Assembly: GCF_902506375.1 (NCBI RefSeq)
Contig: NZ_LR733284.1
Span: forward strand, 225,508-289,507
DNA length: 64,000 nucleotides
From: Microbacterium sp. 8M
GTDB taxonomy: Bacteria; Actinomycetota; Actinomycetes; Actinomycetales; Microbacteriaceae
Direction: 5' to 3'
Every line of letters starts with the position of its first letter. The stretch's first letter is position 1. A program made the translations under genes and the position numbers. Under the pieces are notes generated by a model. That model saw nothing but the letters and a program-made list of their open reading frames with translations, had not been told where the DNA came from and ran no database searches. Below, piece after piece: positions 1 to 7,971 of this stretch.

Positions 1-145
1 CGCGATCGTCGCGCCGGCGGCGCCTGGCTCGCCGCCGATCCGGCGACCCGCCGTCTCGCGGTGCTGCTGAACCGCGCCGACGTGCTCGACCTCCCCGACG
101 ACCAGGCGGTGTCTCGCGGCACGCTGGCGCTCGCCTCCGTCGCCG
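1..145. repeat. 145-bp perfect inverted copy of the NRDE gene interior
   Basis: Position p here pairs with position 1651-p: the first 145 bases are the exact reverse complement of 1506-1650, and identity stops at base 146. It encodes the same peptide core (LLNRADVLDLPDDQAVSRG) on the opposite strand to the intact gene at 1093-1797. It has no start or stop of its own, so it is a fragment, either a real inverted duplication or an assembly fold-back at a contig edge. Confidence 0.95.
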
Positions 146-346
146 ACGCTACTCGCCGCGATGCGACGGCGACATGGGGAGCCCTGCCCATCCGTCCGCC
201 GGTGCGCCGGTTCGCCGATGGGTCGGTTCGCCGTGGGCGGGGTCGTCGGACCCGTCCGCCGCGGGGAGCCGCTGGACATGTCGCTCGACGGCCCGGTCGC
301 TGGTCGCTGAGCCGGTCGCGCGCCGGCCCGGCCCCACGCACGCCAG
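146..346. other. No gene seen
   Basis: GC-rich sequence between the inverted fragment and the stop of the lipoate-ligase gene. Reading frames here are shadows without start signals or family resemblance. Short GC palindromes are present but no terminator with a T-run. Confidence 0.6.
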
Positions 347-1090
347 TCAGGCGATGAGCGCCGCGGCGAGCGCCTCCTCGACGTCCTCGCGCGAGACCGC
401 CGGCGCCTCGACGAGCAGGGATCCGAAGGTCCGCGGATCCCAGTCCAGCCCGAGCGCGGCGTTGGCCTCCGTGAGAACCGCGACGAAGCGGTCCACCTCG
501 CCGAACGCCAGCATGCCGCTGAGCAGCCGGGCGCCGCGCACCCCGCGCTGCGAGGTGCCGACGAGCTTCACGGAGCCGCGGGCGTTGATGCTGTACTCGC
601 CGGGGCAGTACTCGCCCGGCACCGCGCCCAGCCGCGCGTCGACGCCGAGTCCGCGAAGTGCGCCGACGATGGTGCGGCCGGCCTGCGCGAACAGGGCGGA
701 GGGATCCGCATGGGCGTCCTCGCGCTCCACGAGGTCGAAGACGAGGCACGTCTCGTCGTAGGCGACGGCGCGGCCGCCGGTCGGGCGGATCGCCGGCGTG
801 AACCCGAAGCGCCCGGCGGCGGCCACGGCGAGGTCGTAGCCCGGCATCAGGCTCTCCCGCCGGGTGAGGGCGAGCGTCGGCGCCGGCGTGTAGAGGCGCA
901 GCAGTCGTGCGGGGCCGACGCCCGTGGCGACCTCGCGCAACAGCTCGACGGAGCGCCCGAGATCGTCCGGGCGCGGAGACGCCTGCCGGATCAGCCGGCC
1001 GGGAACGAGGGCGAGGCCGGGGCCGGAGTCGAGGTCGTCGGAGGTGGTACCGGTGCCGGAGTCGAGGCCGTCGGAGGATCGGGTCGGCAT
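347..1090 (-). CDS. Lipoate--protein ligase A family protein
   Basis: 247 residues of the LplA/LipB/BPL acyltransferase fold, predicted to attach lipoate or octanoate to lipoyl domains in the cytoplasm. The substrate-loop motif reads RPTGGRAVAYD, a variant of the usual RR-x-SGGGAV-x-D. Later segments GEYSINARGSVKLVGTSQR and ARLLSGMLAFGEVD match the lysine-bearing loop (K in SVKLVG) expected to contact lipoate or the adenylate. The ATG lies 2 bp beyond the stop of the NRDE gene, so the two are probably cotranscribed. Family-level call is secure; whether it is a ligase or an octanoyl transferase is not. The N-terminus (about 30 residues, rich in S, D and G) looks non-conserved. Confidence 0.8.
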   Translation of the reverse strand: MPTRSSDGLDSGTGTTSDDLDSGPGLALVPGRLIRQASPRPDDLGRSVELLREVATGVGPARLLRLYTPAPTLALTRRESLMPGYDLAVAAAGRFGFTPAIRPTGGRAVAYDETCLVFDLVEREDAHADPSALFAQAGRTIVGALRGLGVDARLGAVPGEYCPGEYSINARGSVKLVGTSQRGVRGARLLSGMLAFGEVDRFVAVLTEANAALGLDWDPRTFGSLLVEAPAVSREDVEEALAAALIA

Positions 1091-1092
1091 CG

Positions 1093-1797
1093 TCAGCCCC
1101 AGTGCGCCGGCGCCGGCAGGGTGTGGTCCCGCAGTTCGACGCCGGCGGTGTCGACCGCGGCGGTCGCATACAGCAGGGACTGCGTGGGGTAGCCGTGCGG
1201 CCGGTTGTCCCGGATGATCGCGCGGTCGTCGGAGGGATCCAGTGCGGTGGTCTCGGCGAGCAGCCGGATCCAGGACTCCGGCCAGTCGTCGCCGTCCGCG
1301 GGACGGGCGCGGAACTCCGGCAGCCAGCGGGCGATGCGCGCCGTGCCGGGATCGTCGAGGTCGTCGTGCGCGATCATGTGCACCCCGGCGGGCACGGGCG
1401 TCTCCCGCAGCGTCGCCCCGTCCCAGGACAGCACGCGCGCGCCGGCGGGGGAGACCTCGAGCAGGTTGAACCCGTTCATGCGCGGCGAACCCGACGGCGA
1501 GACGCCGGCGACGGAGGCGAGCGCCAGCGTGCCGCGAGACACCGCCTGGTCGTCGGGGAGGTCGAGCACGTCGGCGCGGTTCAGCAGCACCGCGAGACGG
1601 CGGGTCGCCGGATCGGCGGCGAGCCAGGCGCCGCCGGCGCGACGATCGCGGATCCCGACGACTCCGGGCTGATCGGGCCACCACTCGCCGAGCGCATCCC
1701 ACTCGCGCTGCGGATCCTCGTCCCGCACCGCCAGCAGCCGCGGCCCGAGGCCCTCGGCCCGCTCGGCGGCATCGACCTGGATCACGACCGTGCACAC
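1093..1797 (-). CDS. NRDE (TANGO2-like) family protein
   Basis: 234 residues starting at GTG with MCTVVIQVD; the Cys at position 2 is the hallmark of the NRDE/TANGO2 family, which resembles Ntn hydrolases. The eponymous motif appears in variant form as AVRDED. Molecular function is unknown in bacteria. A TAGACT -10 hexamer lies at 1805-1810 only 7 nt before the GTG, indicating a leaderless transcript and supporting this start over the longer frame. It precedes the lipoate ligase gene by 2 bp. Bases 1506-1650 of this gene are duplicated in inverted form at the window start. Confidence 0.8.
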   Translation of the reverse strand: MCTVVIQVDAAERAEGLGPRLLAVRDEDPQREWDALGEWWPDQPGVVGIRDRRAGGAWLAADPATRRLAVLLNRADVLDLPDDQAVSRGTLALASVAGVSPSGSPRMNGFNLLEVSPAGARVLSWDGATLRETPVPAGVHMIAHDDLDDPGTARIARWLPEFRARPADGDDWPESWIRLLAETTALDPSDDRAIIRDNRPHGYPTQSLLYATAAVDTAGVELRDHTLPAPAHWG

Positions 1798-1925
1798 GCG
1801 CCTCAGTCTAGGCACGCGCGGCGCGTCGAGGCGCGTGCGGGGCGCATCCCCGCCGGGCGGACGGCCGCGTCGGGTCCCGGCGGAGCAGCGGCCGGCACGC
1901 GGGACCCGAATGGCAGAATCGAGGG

Positions 1926-3143
1926 ATGGACATCGTGGTGGGGGTCTCCGGCGGCATCGCGGCATACAAGTCGGTGCACCTGGTCCGGATCCTGGTGAAG
2001 GCGGGCCACGACGTCACCGTCGTCCCGACCGAGGACGCGCTGCGCTTCGTCGGCGCGCCGACCTGGGAGGCGATCAGCCGCAACCCGGTCACCACGAGCG
2101 TGCACGACGACGTCGCGAAGGTGCGCCACGTCGCCCTCGGCCAGGGCGCGGACCTCGTCGTCGTCGCTCCGGCGACCGCGAACACGCTCGCCCGCATGGC
2201 GGCCGGCATCGCCGACAACCTGCTCGGCACCACCCTGCTCGCCGCGACCGCCCCGGTGCTCGTCGCCCCCGCCATGCACGCGGAGATGTGGGCGCATCCG
2301 GCGACGCAGGCGAACGTCCGCACACTCGTCGAGCGCGGGGTGCACGTGATCGGCCCCGACGACGGCGAGCTCGCCGGCGGCGACACGGGGCCCGGGCGCA
2401 TGAGCGAGCCCGAGGCGGTGGCCGAGGCGGCGCTGCGCCTGCTCGCACCGCAGGATCTGGCGGGCCTGCGGGTCGCGGTCTCCGCAGGCGGCACGCGGGA
2501 GCCGATCGATCCCGTGCGCTACCTCGGCAACCGCTCCAGCGGCCGCCAGGGCGTGGCCCTCGCGGTCGAGGCCGCCACCCGCGGTGCCGCGGTCGACCTG
2601 ATCGCCGCGAACCTGGCCGGCGACGTGCTCGCCCTGGCGGCGCGTCCGCGCATCCGGATCCGCCCGGTCGCGACGGCGGCCGAGCTCTCGGCGGCGATGA
2701 AGGAGGCGGCCGTAACGGCGGACGCGGTGATCATGGCGGCGGCGGTCGCCGACTACCGCCCGGCCCAGGCCGCGCCGCACAAGCTCACCAAGGAGGACGG
2801 GATCCTCGACCGGATCGACCTCGTCGAGAACGAGGACGTGCTCGCCGCGCTCGGTGCCGCCCGTCGCGACGGGGCGGGCCCGGACGGTCAGATCCTCGTC
2901 GGTTTCGCCGCCGAGACCTCGGCCGATCCCGAGGCGCGCCGCGAGCGCGCGCGCCGCAAGCGCGAGCGCAAGGGCGCCGACCTGCTCGCGGTGAACCTCG
3001 CCGACGCCGAGCACGGGTTCGAGAAGCCCGACAACGCCGTGGAGCTCATCGGACCCGACGGCGAGGTGGTCGCCGAGGTCGCCGGATCCAAGCGCCGCGT
3101 CGCCGCCGCCGTGTGGGACGCGGTGCTCTCCTTGCGACGCTGA
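1926..3143 (+). CDS. coaBC: Phosphopantothenoylcysteine decarboxylase / phosphopantothenate--cysteine ligase
   Basis: 405 residues, the usual length of bifunctional CoaBC in coenzyme A synthesis. The N-terminal flavoprotein CoaC half starts GVSGGIAAYKS and carries the PAMHAEMW segment (about residues 115-122), where actinobacteria have His for the commoner Asn. The CoaB half carries NRSSGRQG (about 201) for nucleotide/dimer contacts and KLTKEDG (about 285). A CAGAAT -10 hexamer at 1914-1919 ends 6 nt before the ATG with no Shine-Dalgarno, so the mRNA is probably leaderless. Housekeeping gene bordering the purine region. Confidence 0.95.
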   Translation: MDIVVGVSGGIAAYKSVHLVRILVKAGHDVTVVPTEDALRFVGAPTWEAISRNPVTTSVHDDVAKVRHVALGQGADLVVVAPATANTLARMAAGIADNLLGTTLLAATAPVLVAPAMHAEMWAHPATQANVRTLVERGVHVIGPDDGELAGGDTGPGRMSEPEAVAEAALRLLAPQDLAGLRVAVSAGGTREPIDPVRYLGNRSSGRQGVALAVEAATRGAAVDLIAANLAGDVLALAARPRIRIRPVATAAELSAAMKEAAVTADAVIMAAAVADYRPAQAAPHKLTKEDGILDRIDLVENEDVLAALGAARRDGAGPDGQILVGFAAETSADPEARRERARRKRERKGADLLAVNLADAEHGFEKPDNAVELIGPDGEVVAEVAGSKRRVAAAVWDAVLSLRR

Positions 3144-3190
3144 CGCGCGGCGGTGCCGCTCCAGGCTGGCGACCGCGTGCCCGCAACCGT

Positions 3191-3232
3191 TACTCTTTTC
3201 ATATCGCAAGAATCAAGTTTCATAGGATGGAA
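3191..3232 (+). promoter_or_regulatory. Promoter with paired 15-bp operators (lyase gene)
   Basis: A TACTCT -10 element (3191-3196) is followed directly by operator-like sites TTTCA-N5-CAAGA at 3197-3211 and TTTCA-N5-TGGAA at 3218-3232. Their starts are 21 bp apart, two helical turns. The second site ends 4 nt before the ATG and overlaps the ribosome-binding region. The site-1 half-sequences are identical to those upstream of hyi at 16051. The -35 is weak. Proposed target of the IclR regulator encoded at 11272-12063 (inference). Confidence 0.65.
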
Positions 3233-3236
3233 TGAA

Positions 3237-4112
3237 ATGAACGCTCCGCTTCCCCAGGCCGGCCCGCGCGAGATCGCGCCGGAGCTGGCGCGCTCGTGGC
3301 TCCTCGTCGCCGCGACCAAGCCGGAGACGTTCGACGATGCCGCGCGCTCCCACGCCGACGCGATCGTGCTCGACGTGGAGGACGCGGTCGACGCGAGCAA
3401 GAAGGACTCCGCCCGCGACGACGTCGTGCGCTGGCTGCACGGCTCCGCCGCGGACGGACGGCCGAACCGCGCCTGGGTGCGCATCAACGATGCGACCAGC
3501 GAGCACTGGTCGCCCGATCTGGACGGGCTGCGCGACGCCCCGGGCCTCCAGGGCGTGATGCTCGCCAAGGCCGAGTTCGGCGGACAGGTCATGGACACCT
3601 ACAACCGCCTCGGCGCGAAGGTGCCCGTGGTGGCGCTCGTCGAGTCGGCGGTGGGGATCGAGAACGCCACCGAGATCGCCCGCGCCAAGGGCGTGTTCCG
3701 GCTCGCGTTCGGCAGCGGCGACTTCCGCCGCGACACCGGCATGTCGGCCGACCGCGAGGCCATGGCCTACCCGCGGGCGCGCCTGGTGATCTCCAGCCGA
3801 GCCGGGGGACTCCCCGGCCCCATCGACGGCCCCACGGTCGGATCCAGCCACCCGATCCTGCGCGAGCAGTCGGCGATCACCGTGTCCATGGGCATGACCG
3901 GCAAGCTCTGCCTCTCCGCCGACCAGACGCCTGTGGTCAACGAGGTCATCAGTCCCACCCGCACCGACGTCGACTGGGCGTACGAGTTCCTCGCCGACTT
4001 CGACGCGCGCGGCCGCATCGTCCGCGACGGCAGCGACCTGCCCCGCCTCGGCCGCGCCCGCAAGATCATGCAGCTCGCCGAGGCCTTCGGCGTGCTGCCC
4101 GTCGTCCCCTGA
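3237..4112 (+). CDS. HpcH/HpaI aldolase / citrate lyase beta (CitE)-like protein
   Basis: 291 residues of the CitE-like TIM-barrel family that cleave or form C-C bonds in hydroxyacyl-CoA or hydroxyacid substrates with Mg2+. Motifs are LDVEDAVDA (about residue 44, acidic metal/substrate loop), WVRIND (about 79), MLAKAEFGG and LVESAVGIENA (about 134, metal-binding Glu), then AFGSGDFRRD. The ATG at 3237 follows an AGGATGG-like site. The paired operators place it in the same regulon as the urate and allantoin genes, so its substrate probably comes from glyoxylate or purine metabolism. The exact reaction cannot be read from sequence. Confidence 0.85.
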   Translation: MNAPLPQAGPREIAPELARSWLLVAATKPETFDDAARSHADAIVLDVEDAVDASKKDSARDDVVRWLHGSAADGRPNRAWVRINDATSEHWSPDLDGLRDAPGLQGVMLAKAEFGGQVMDTYNRLGAKVPVVALVESAVGIENATEIARAKGVFRLAFGSGDFRRDTGMSADREAMAYPRARLVISSRAGGLPGPIDGPTVGSSHPILREQSAITVSMGMTGKLCLSADQTPVVNEVISPTRTDVDWAYEFLADFDARGRIVRDGSDLPRLGRARKIMQLAEAFGVLPVVP

Positions 4113-4155
4113 GCCCGGCATCCGAGCTCTCGAAGCACGGATCCGCCGTTCCGGG

Positions 4156-4177
4156 CCCTTCGACAGGCTCAGGGACC
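4156..4177. repeat. REP-B element (CCCTTCGACAGGCTCAGGGACC)
   Basis: Intergenic copy of a short imperfect palindrome (CCCT..AGGG arms) that recurs at 20934, 38503 (x2), 45354, 48472 (x2) and 53603. It separates the CitE-like gene from the peroxiredoxin and may act in transcript ends. Confidence 0.8.
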
Positions 4178-4208
4178 GGATCCCGACCCCCATCCGAACG
4201 GAGACATC

Positions 4209-4676
4209 ATGACCACTCGCCTGAACCCCGGTGACACCGCCCCCGCCTTCGCCCTCGAGGACGCCGACGGCGCCCGCGTCGCCCTCGACGACTACCGCGG
4301 CCGCAACGTCGTCGTGTACTTCTACCCGAAGGCGGCCACCCCCGGCTGCACCACCGAGGCCTGCGACTTCCGCGACAACCTCTCGTCGCTCGACGCCGCC
4401 GGCTACTCCGTGATCGGCATCTCGCCCGACGAGGTCGCCGACATCCGCGCGTTCTCCGACGCCGAGGGGCTGACGTTCCCGCTGCTCGCCGACAGCGACG
4501 CCGCCGTCGCGAAGGCGTGGGGCGTGTGGGGCGAGAAGACGGTCGGCGACCGCACGTTCGACGGCGTCATCCGCTCCACCTTCGTGCTGGACGGCGACGG
4601 CGTCGTGCAGCGCGCCGAGTACGGCGTCGACGCGACCGGCCACGTGGCGCGCCTGCGCGAAGAGCTCGGCGTCTGA
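4209..4676 (+). CDS. bcp: Thioredoxin-dependent thiol peroxidase (BCP-type peroxiredoxin)
   Basis: 155 residues, normal for BCP/PrxQ. It reduces peroxides in the cytoplasm using thioredoxin. The peroxidatic Cys is C47 in TPGCTTEAC and the resolving Cys is probably C52, five residues on, the classic 2-Cys BCP spacing. The thioredoxin fold is supported by VVVYFYPKAATPGC and the ...VIRSTFVLDGDG... strand. A GGAG ribosome site precedes the ATG. It lies 96 bp after the CitE-like gene with a REP element between, so cotranscription is uncertain. It is well placed to remove H2O2 made by urate oxidase 1.3 kb downstream (inference). Confidence 0.93.
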   Translation: MTTRLNPGDTAPAFALEDADGARVALDDYRGRNVVVYFYPKAATPGCTTEACDFRDNLSSLDAAGYSVIGISPDEVADIRAFSDAEGLTFPLLADSDAAVAKAWGVWGEKTVGDRTFDGVIRSTFVLDGDGVVQRAEYGVDATGHVARLREELGV

Positions 4677-4766
4677 GCCCGCTCCGGGATCCGACGCCTG
4701 CGCCTCCCGCTCGGGTCGGATCCGTCGCTGCGGCTCCCGCTCGGGTCGATCCCTTTCGCCGAAGAT

Positions 4767-4806
4767 GGAAAACGCACCTCCGGGCCGTCCGGCAGGTGCG
4801 TTTTCC
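4767..4806. terminator. Hairpin terminator after bcp
   Basis: Perfect 13-bp stem GGAAAACGCACCT (4767-4779) with AGGTGCGTTTTCC (4794-4806). A weaker relative sharing GATGGAAAA and AGGTGCGTTTTCC follows at about 4838-4887. The GGAAAACG arm recurs near 15850, 15930 and 43649. Confidence 0.75.
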
Positions 4807-4932
4807 CTCTCGCCCGGGCGGTGATCGGCTTCAGAAGATGGAAAAGGTCGCTCCAGGGCGGCTGCCAGGTGCGTTTTCCCTCTCCCCGGAGCCGGGCAGG
4901 GCGTGACACAGGGGAACGTCTTTCGGATCCGC

Positions 4933-4999
4933 TTGACAACGCCGGATCCGGTCCGCAGAATGGTTGCACATGCTGAAATAACAGTTCCGGACTGCGGAA
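4933..4999 (+). promoter_or_regulatory. Promoter with paired 15-bp operators (urate operon)
   Basis: TTGACA -35 (4933-4938), 17-bp spacer, CAGAAT -10 (4956-4961), then sites TTGCA-N5-TGAAA (4964-4978) and TTCCG-N5-CGGAA (4985-4999, perfect arms) 21 bp apart. The operators cover the predicted transcription start, as expected for repression. The uraD start lies 88 bp further on, leaving a fairly long leader. Confidence 0.8.
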
Positions 5000-5087
5000 A
5001 TCTCCTGGAAACAGGAGAAGAGATCCTCTCGATAGGATCCGTCCGTAAGCACGACACGCCGGATGCCAGCATGGCTTGAGGATCAAG

Positions 5088-5591
5088 ATGTTGCTCGAGG
5101 AGTTCAACACGGCCGACCGCGCCGCCGCGGTCACCACCGTGAAGCCCGCACTGGACATCCCCCGCTGGATCGACGCAATCGTGGACGGCCGGCCCTACGC
5201 CTCGGTCGACGCGCTCTCCGTCGCCGCCCTCGAGGTCGCCGCTCCGCTGAGCGAGGCCGAGCTCGACGGCGCGCTGGCGCACCACCCGCGCATCGGGGCG
5301 AGGGTCGACGGCACCAGCGCCGAGGCCGCGCACTCGCGCCGCGAGCAGCCGAGCGTCGACGACGTCACGGCCGCCGCGCTGGCCGAAGGCAACCGCGCCT
5401 ATGAGGAGCGGTTCGACCGCGTCTTCCTCGTGCGGGCCGCCGGTCGCACCGCCGAGGAGATCCTGGGCCTGCTGCAGCAGCGGCTCGGGCACACCCCCGA
5501 GCAGGAGCTCGCCGTCGTCGACCAGCAGCTGCGGGAGATCGCGGCCCTGCGCCTGGCGGCGGCCATCCAGACCGAAGGAGCGAGCGCATGA
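5088..5591 (+). CDS. uraD: 2-oxo-4-hydroxy-4-carboxy-5-ureidoimidazoline decarboxylase
   Basis: 167 residues, the usual OHCU decarboxylase size. It performs the last step from urate to S-(+)-allantoin, decarboxylating OHCU. The catalytic His is H66 in the signature HHPRIG; SRREQ and the LGHTPEQEL segment complete the all-helical active-site lid. I chose the ATG at 5088 because TTGAGGA sits about 7 nt upstream; an in-frame TTG at 5076 is possible. The stop overlaps the uraH start by 4 bp (ATGA), so uraD-uraH-uox form one operon behind the paired operators. Confidence 0.95.
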   Translation: MLLEEFNTADRAAAVTTVKPALDIPRWIDAIVDGRPYASVDALSVAALEVAAPLSEAELDGALAHHPRIGARVDGTSAEAAHSRREQPSVDDVTAAALAEGNRAYEERFDRVFLVRAAGRTAEEILGLLQQRLGHTPEQELAVVDQQLREIAALRLAAAIQTEGASA

Positions 5592-5929
5592 GCGTCTCCC
5601 ACGTGACCACCCACATCCTGGACACCACTCTCGGGCGCCCCGCGCCCGGCGTCGCCGTCGTGCTCGAAGCCCGCGACGGCGACGCGTGGACTGGGATCGG
5701 TTCGGGCTTCACCGATGCTGACGGGCGGGTGAAAGAGCTGGGCCCGGAGCGGCTGGAGAGCGGGATCTACCGCCTCCGGTTCGATACCGCGGCCTACTTC
5801 GCCGGCATCTCCACGGACTCCTTCTTCCCGGAGGTGGTGCTGACCTTCCAGGTCGACGCCGGGCAGGCGCACTATCACGTGCCGCTCCTGCTCAGTCCGT
5901 TCGCCTATTCCACCTACCGAGGAAGCTAA
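5588..5929 (+). CDS. uraH: 5-hydroxyisourate hydrolase (transthyretin-like)
   Basis: 113 residues, full length. It hydrolyses 5-hydroxyisourate to OHCU between urate oxidase and UraD. Signature residues are the N-terminal HVTTHILDT with catalytic His9, the HYHVPLLLSPFAYSTYRGS C-terminus, and the YRGS tetrapeptide that separates true hydrolases from transthyretins. Translationally coupled to uraD by a 4-bp overlap. Confidence 0.97.
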   Translation: MSVSHVTTHILDTTLGRPAPGVAVVLEARDGDAWTGIGSGFTDADGRVKELGPERLESGIYRLRFDTAAYFAGISTDSFFPEVVLTFQVDAGQAHYHVPLLLSPFAYSTYRGS

Positions 5930-5941
5930 GAGGAACCCGAG

Positions 5942-6835
5942 ATGACCACCATCACCCTGGGCAAGAACCAGTACGGCAAGGCCGAGAACCGCGTCGTCCG
6001 CATCACGCGCGACACCGCCCGTCACGAGATCGAGGACCTGAACGTCACCTCGCAGCTGCGCGGCGACTTCGCCTCGGCGCACTTCGACGGAAACAACGAG
6101 CACGTCGTCGCCACCGACACCCAGAAGAACACCGTCTACGCCTTCGCGAAGGACGGCATCGGCAGCCCGGAGGAGTTCCTCCTGCGCCTCGGCCGGCACT
6201 TCACCGGCGAGTTCGACTGGGTCACCGGCGGACGCTGGGCGGCCGAGCAGTACACCTGGCTGCGCATCGACGGCGACAACGGCGAGCACGACCACGCGTT
6301 CGTGCGCGGCGGCACCGAGACCCGCACCGCGGTCGTGCAGATCGACGGCGACGACACCACGATCATCGCGGGTCTGCAGGACCTCACGGTTCTCAAGTCG
6401 ACGGCGAGCGGCTTCGTCGGCTACCCGCGCGACAAGTACACGACCCTCCCCGAGACGGAGGACCGGATCCTCGCGACCTCGGTGACGGCCAAGTGGCGCT
6501 ACAACCGCAACGACCTCGACTTCAACGAGGTCTACGCGGACGTGCGCCGTCTGCTCCTCGCCGGCTTCTCGCGCAACTACTCCTACGCGCTGCAGCACAC
6601 GCTGAAGGAGATGGCCGAGGCGGTGCTCGAGGCTCACCCCGAGATCGACGAGATCCGCTTCTCGACCCCGAACAAGCACCACTTCGTCGTGGACCTGTCG
6701 CCGTTCGGCCTGGAGAACCCGAACGAGGTGTTCTACGCCGCCGACCGTCCGTACGGACTCATCGAGGCGTCGTTCCTGCGTGAGGGCGCCGACGGCGACC
6801 ACTGGTCGTGGGACGGCATCGCCGGCTTCTGCTGA
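5942..6835 (+). CDS. uox: Urate oxidase (uricase)
   Basis: 297 residues, typical of cofactor-free uricase, with two T-fold domains. It oxidises urate with O2 to 5-hydroxyisourate and H2O2. Catalytic Lys13 (NQYGK) and Thr58-Asp59 (VVATDTQKNT) are present, and the second half has FSTPNKHHF with the His expected in the charge relay. Last gene of the operon, 12 bp after uraH with a weak AGAGGAA ribosome site. The peroxide it makes gives a rationale for the nearby bcp. A strong hairpin follows. Confidence 0.96.
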   Translation: MTTITLGKNQYGKAENRVVRITRDTARHEIEDLNVTSQLRGDFASAHFDGNNEHVVATDTQKNTVYAFAKDGIGSPEEFLLRLGRHFTGEFDWVTGGRWAAEQYTWLRIDGDNGEHDHAFVRGGTETRTAVVQIDGDDTTIIAGLQDLTVLKSTASGFVGYPRDKYTTLPETEDRILATSVTAKWRYNRNDLDFNEVYADVRRLLLAGFSRNYSYALQHTLKEMAEAVLEAHPEIDEIRFSTPNKHHFVVDLSPFGLENPNEVFYAADRPYGLIEASFLREGADGDHWSWDGIAGFC

Positions 6836-6857
6836 GCGTCAGCCGCCATCGATTCGA

Positions 6858-6891
6858 GAATGCGGGGTCCGGTTCGCCGGGCCCCGCATTC
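6858..6891. terminator. Hairpin terminator after uox
   Basis: Stem GAATGCGGGG (6858-6867) with CCCCGCATTC (6882-6891), enclosing a CCGG-TTCG-CCGG tetraloop hairpin. Located 23 bp after the uox stop. Confidence 0.8.
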
Positions 6892-6925
6892 GTCGTCTCC
6901 GCAGGATCCGCGAGCCCGCGCAACC

Positions 6926-6992
6926 TTGACAAGCGGCCCGCGCCGGAGGAGACTAGTTACGTAATCTGAAAGAAAACTTCCATGATCTGGAA
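6926..6992 (+). promoter_or_regulatory. Orphan promoter with paired 15-bp operators
   Basis: TTGACA -35 (6926-6931), 17-bp spacer, GAGACT -10 (6949-6954), then TTACG-N5-TGAAA (6957-6971) and TTCCA-N5-TGGAA (6978-6992, a perfect inverted repeat in the arms), 21 bp apart. The -10-to-site-1 offset (2 nt) is the same as at the urate operon. No sense-strand gene follows directly: transcription would run antisense to the SDR gene and on toward aceE. A GAGGAGG plus ATG at 7066 lies downstream but opens only an SDR-shadow frame. Confidence 0.75.
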
Positions 6993-7089
6993 TGAACCGG
7001 ATCTGGAATCGAGCAGGAGTCCCACGGCCTCGGCAGAGGGGACGCGGGGACGAGGAGGTCCGCCGATGATCGCGAACCCCCGCGATCCC

Positions 7090-7860
7090 TCAGCCGCGCC
7101 CACCGAACGGCATCCCGCTCGCGGTGATCGTGAGGGCGCCGATGTTGGCCTCCGGCGGCAGGTCCGCCATGAACAGCACGGCGCGCGCGGCCTCGTCGAC
7201 GGAGAACGTGGGCTCGACCTTGCGGGTGCCGTCGGCCTGCAGGGCCCCGGATCCGACGCCGAGCTCGTCCATGATCTCGGTGCGGGTGTTGCCGATGTCG
7301 ATCTGGCCGCAGGAGATGCGGAACGGGCGTCCGTCCAGGTCGATGGACCGGGTCAGTCCCGTCAGCGCGTGCTTGCTCACCGCGTACGCCACGGACAGCG
7401 GGCGCGGCGCCTGAGCCGAGATGGATCCGTTGTTGATGATGCGGCCGCCCTGCGGGGTCTGCGCGCGCATCACGCGCATCGCCGCCCGCGCGCAGAGCAG
7501 GGCGCCGGTGACGTTCACCGCGAGCGTCTGCTCCCAGTCGGCGAGCTCGATGTCCGCCGCGGACACGGCGGGTCCGAACGCGCCGGCGTTGTTGAACAGC
7601 ACGTCCACGCGGCCCCACTCGCGCACCACGCGGTCGAACAGGGCGTCCACCTCCGCCTCCGCCGTCACATCGGTCGGCACCACGAGCGCGTTCGCGGGCA
7701 CGCCTCCGCCGGCGTCCGCCCGCCCGCGCGCCGTCTCGGCCAGCGCATCCTCGCGCCGCCCGGCCAGCGCCACGCGGTAGCCGGCGTCCAGCATGGCGCG
7801 CGCCACGGCGCGCCCGATCCCGGAACCCGCGCCCGTCACCACGGCGATGCGTCCGTCCAT
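7090..7860 (-). CDS. SDR family oxidoreductase
   Basis: 256 residues, classical short-chain dehydrogenase. Cofactor motif TGAGSGIG near the N-terminus, structural NNAG (about 88), catalytic Ser in NNGSISA and YAVSK tetrad near 160. The acceptor substrate is unknown; D-NAD/NADP preference cannot be settled by eye. The ATG has a good AGGAGGG site. It is transcribed against the flanking purine and aceE genes, and a purine-regulon promoter points at its 3' end, which suggests it was inserted into an older arrangement. Confidence 0.92.
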   Translation of the reverse strand: MDGRIAVVTGAGSGIGRAVARAMLDAGYRVALAGRREDALAETARGRADAGGGVPANALVVPTDVTAEAEVDALFDRVVREWGRVDVLFNNAGAFGPAVSAADIELADWEQTLAVNVTGALLCARAAMRVMRAQTPQGGRIINNGSISAQAPRPLSVAYAVSKHALTGLTRSIDLDGRPFRISCGQIDIGNTRTEIMDELGVGSGALQADGTRKVEPTFSVDEAARAVLFMADLPPEANIGALTITASGMPFGGRG

Positions 7861-7880
7861 CGTCCCTCCTCGAGACTCGA

Positions 7881-7944
7881 CCCCGCTGCCGAACCGGCAG
7901 CCACCTACATCTAGCAGATCCACCCCGCTGCCGGACCGGCAGCC
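7881..7944. promoter_or_regulatory. Two direct copies of a GC palindrome between SDR and aceE
   Basis: CCCCGCTGCCGAACCGGCAGCC (7881-7902) recurs as CCCCGCTGCCGGACCGGCAGCC (7923-7944), 42 bp apart start to start. The core GCTGCCG-N2-CGGCAGC is a near-perfect palindrome in both. Lying between divergent starts (7860 and 7972) at a helically phased distance, they look like a two-site operator, but they could also be leader hairpins of aceE. Confidence 0.6.
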
Positions 7945-7971
7945 GCCCCCCATCTCACAGAAAGGCCGAAG

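Larger units (their letters stand above)
4677..5087. other. Intergenic region between bcp and uraD
   Basis: No gene seen in 411 bp. It contains two direct copies of a roughly 31-bp GC-rich unit (4687-4749), a strong hairpin (4767-4806), a degenerate second copy of that hairpin (about 4838-4887), and the uraD promoter/operator region (4933-4999). Confidence 0.7.

Noticed and set aside
3213..5492. 759-codon minus-strand frame covering the CitE-like gene, bcp and uraD
   Set aside because: Antisense shadow of three recognised genes; no start signal, no family motifs.
7066..7914. Plus-strand frame with GAGGAGG and ATG after the orphan promoter
   Set aside because: Almost all of it is antisense to the conserved SDR gene with no recognisable protein; kept only as context for the orphan promoter finding.
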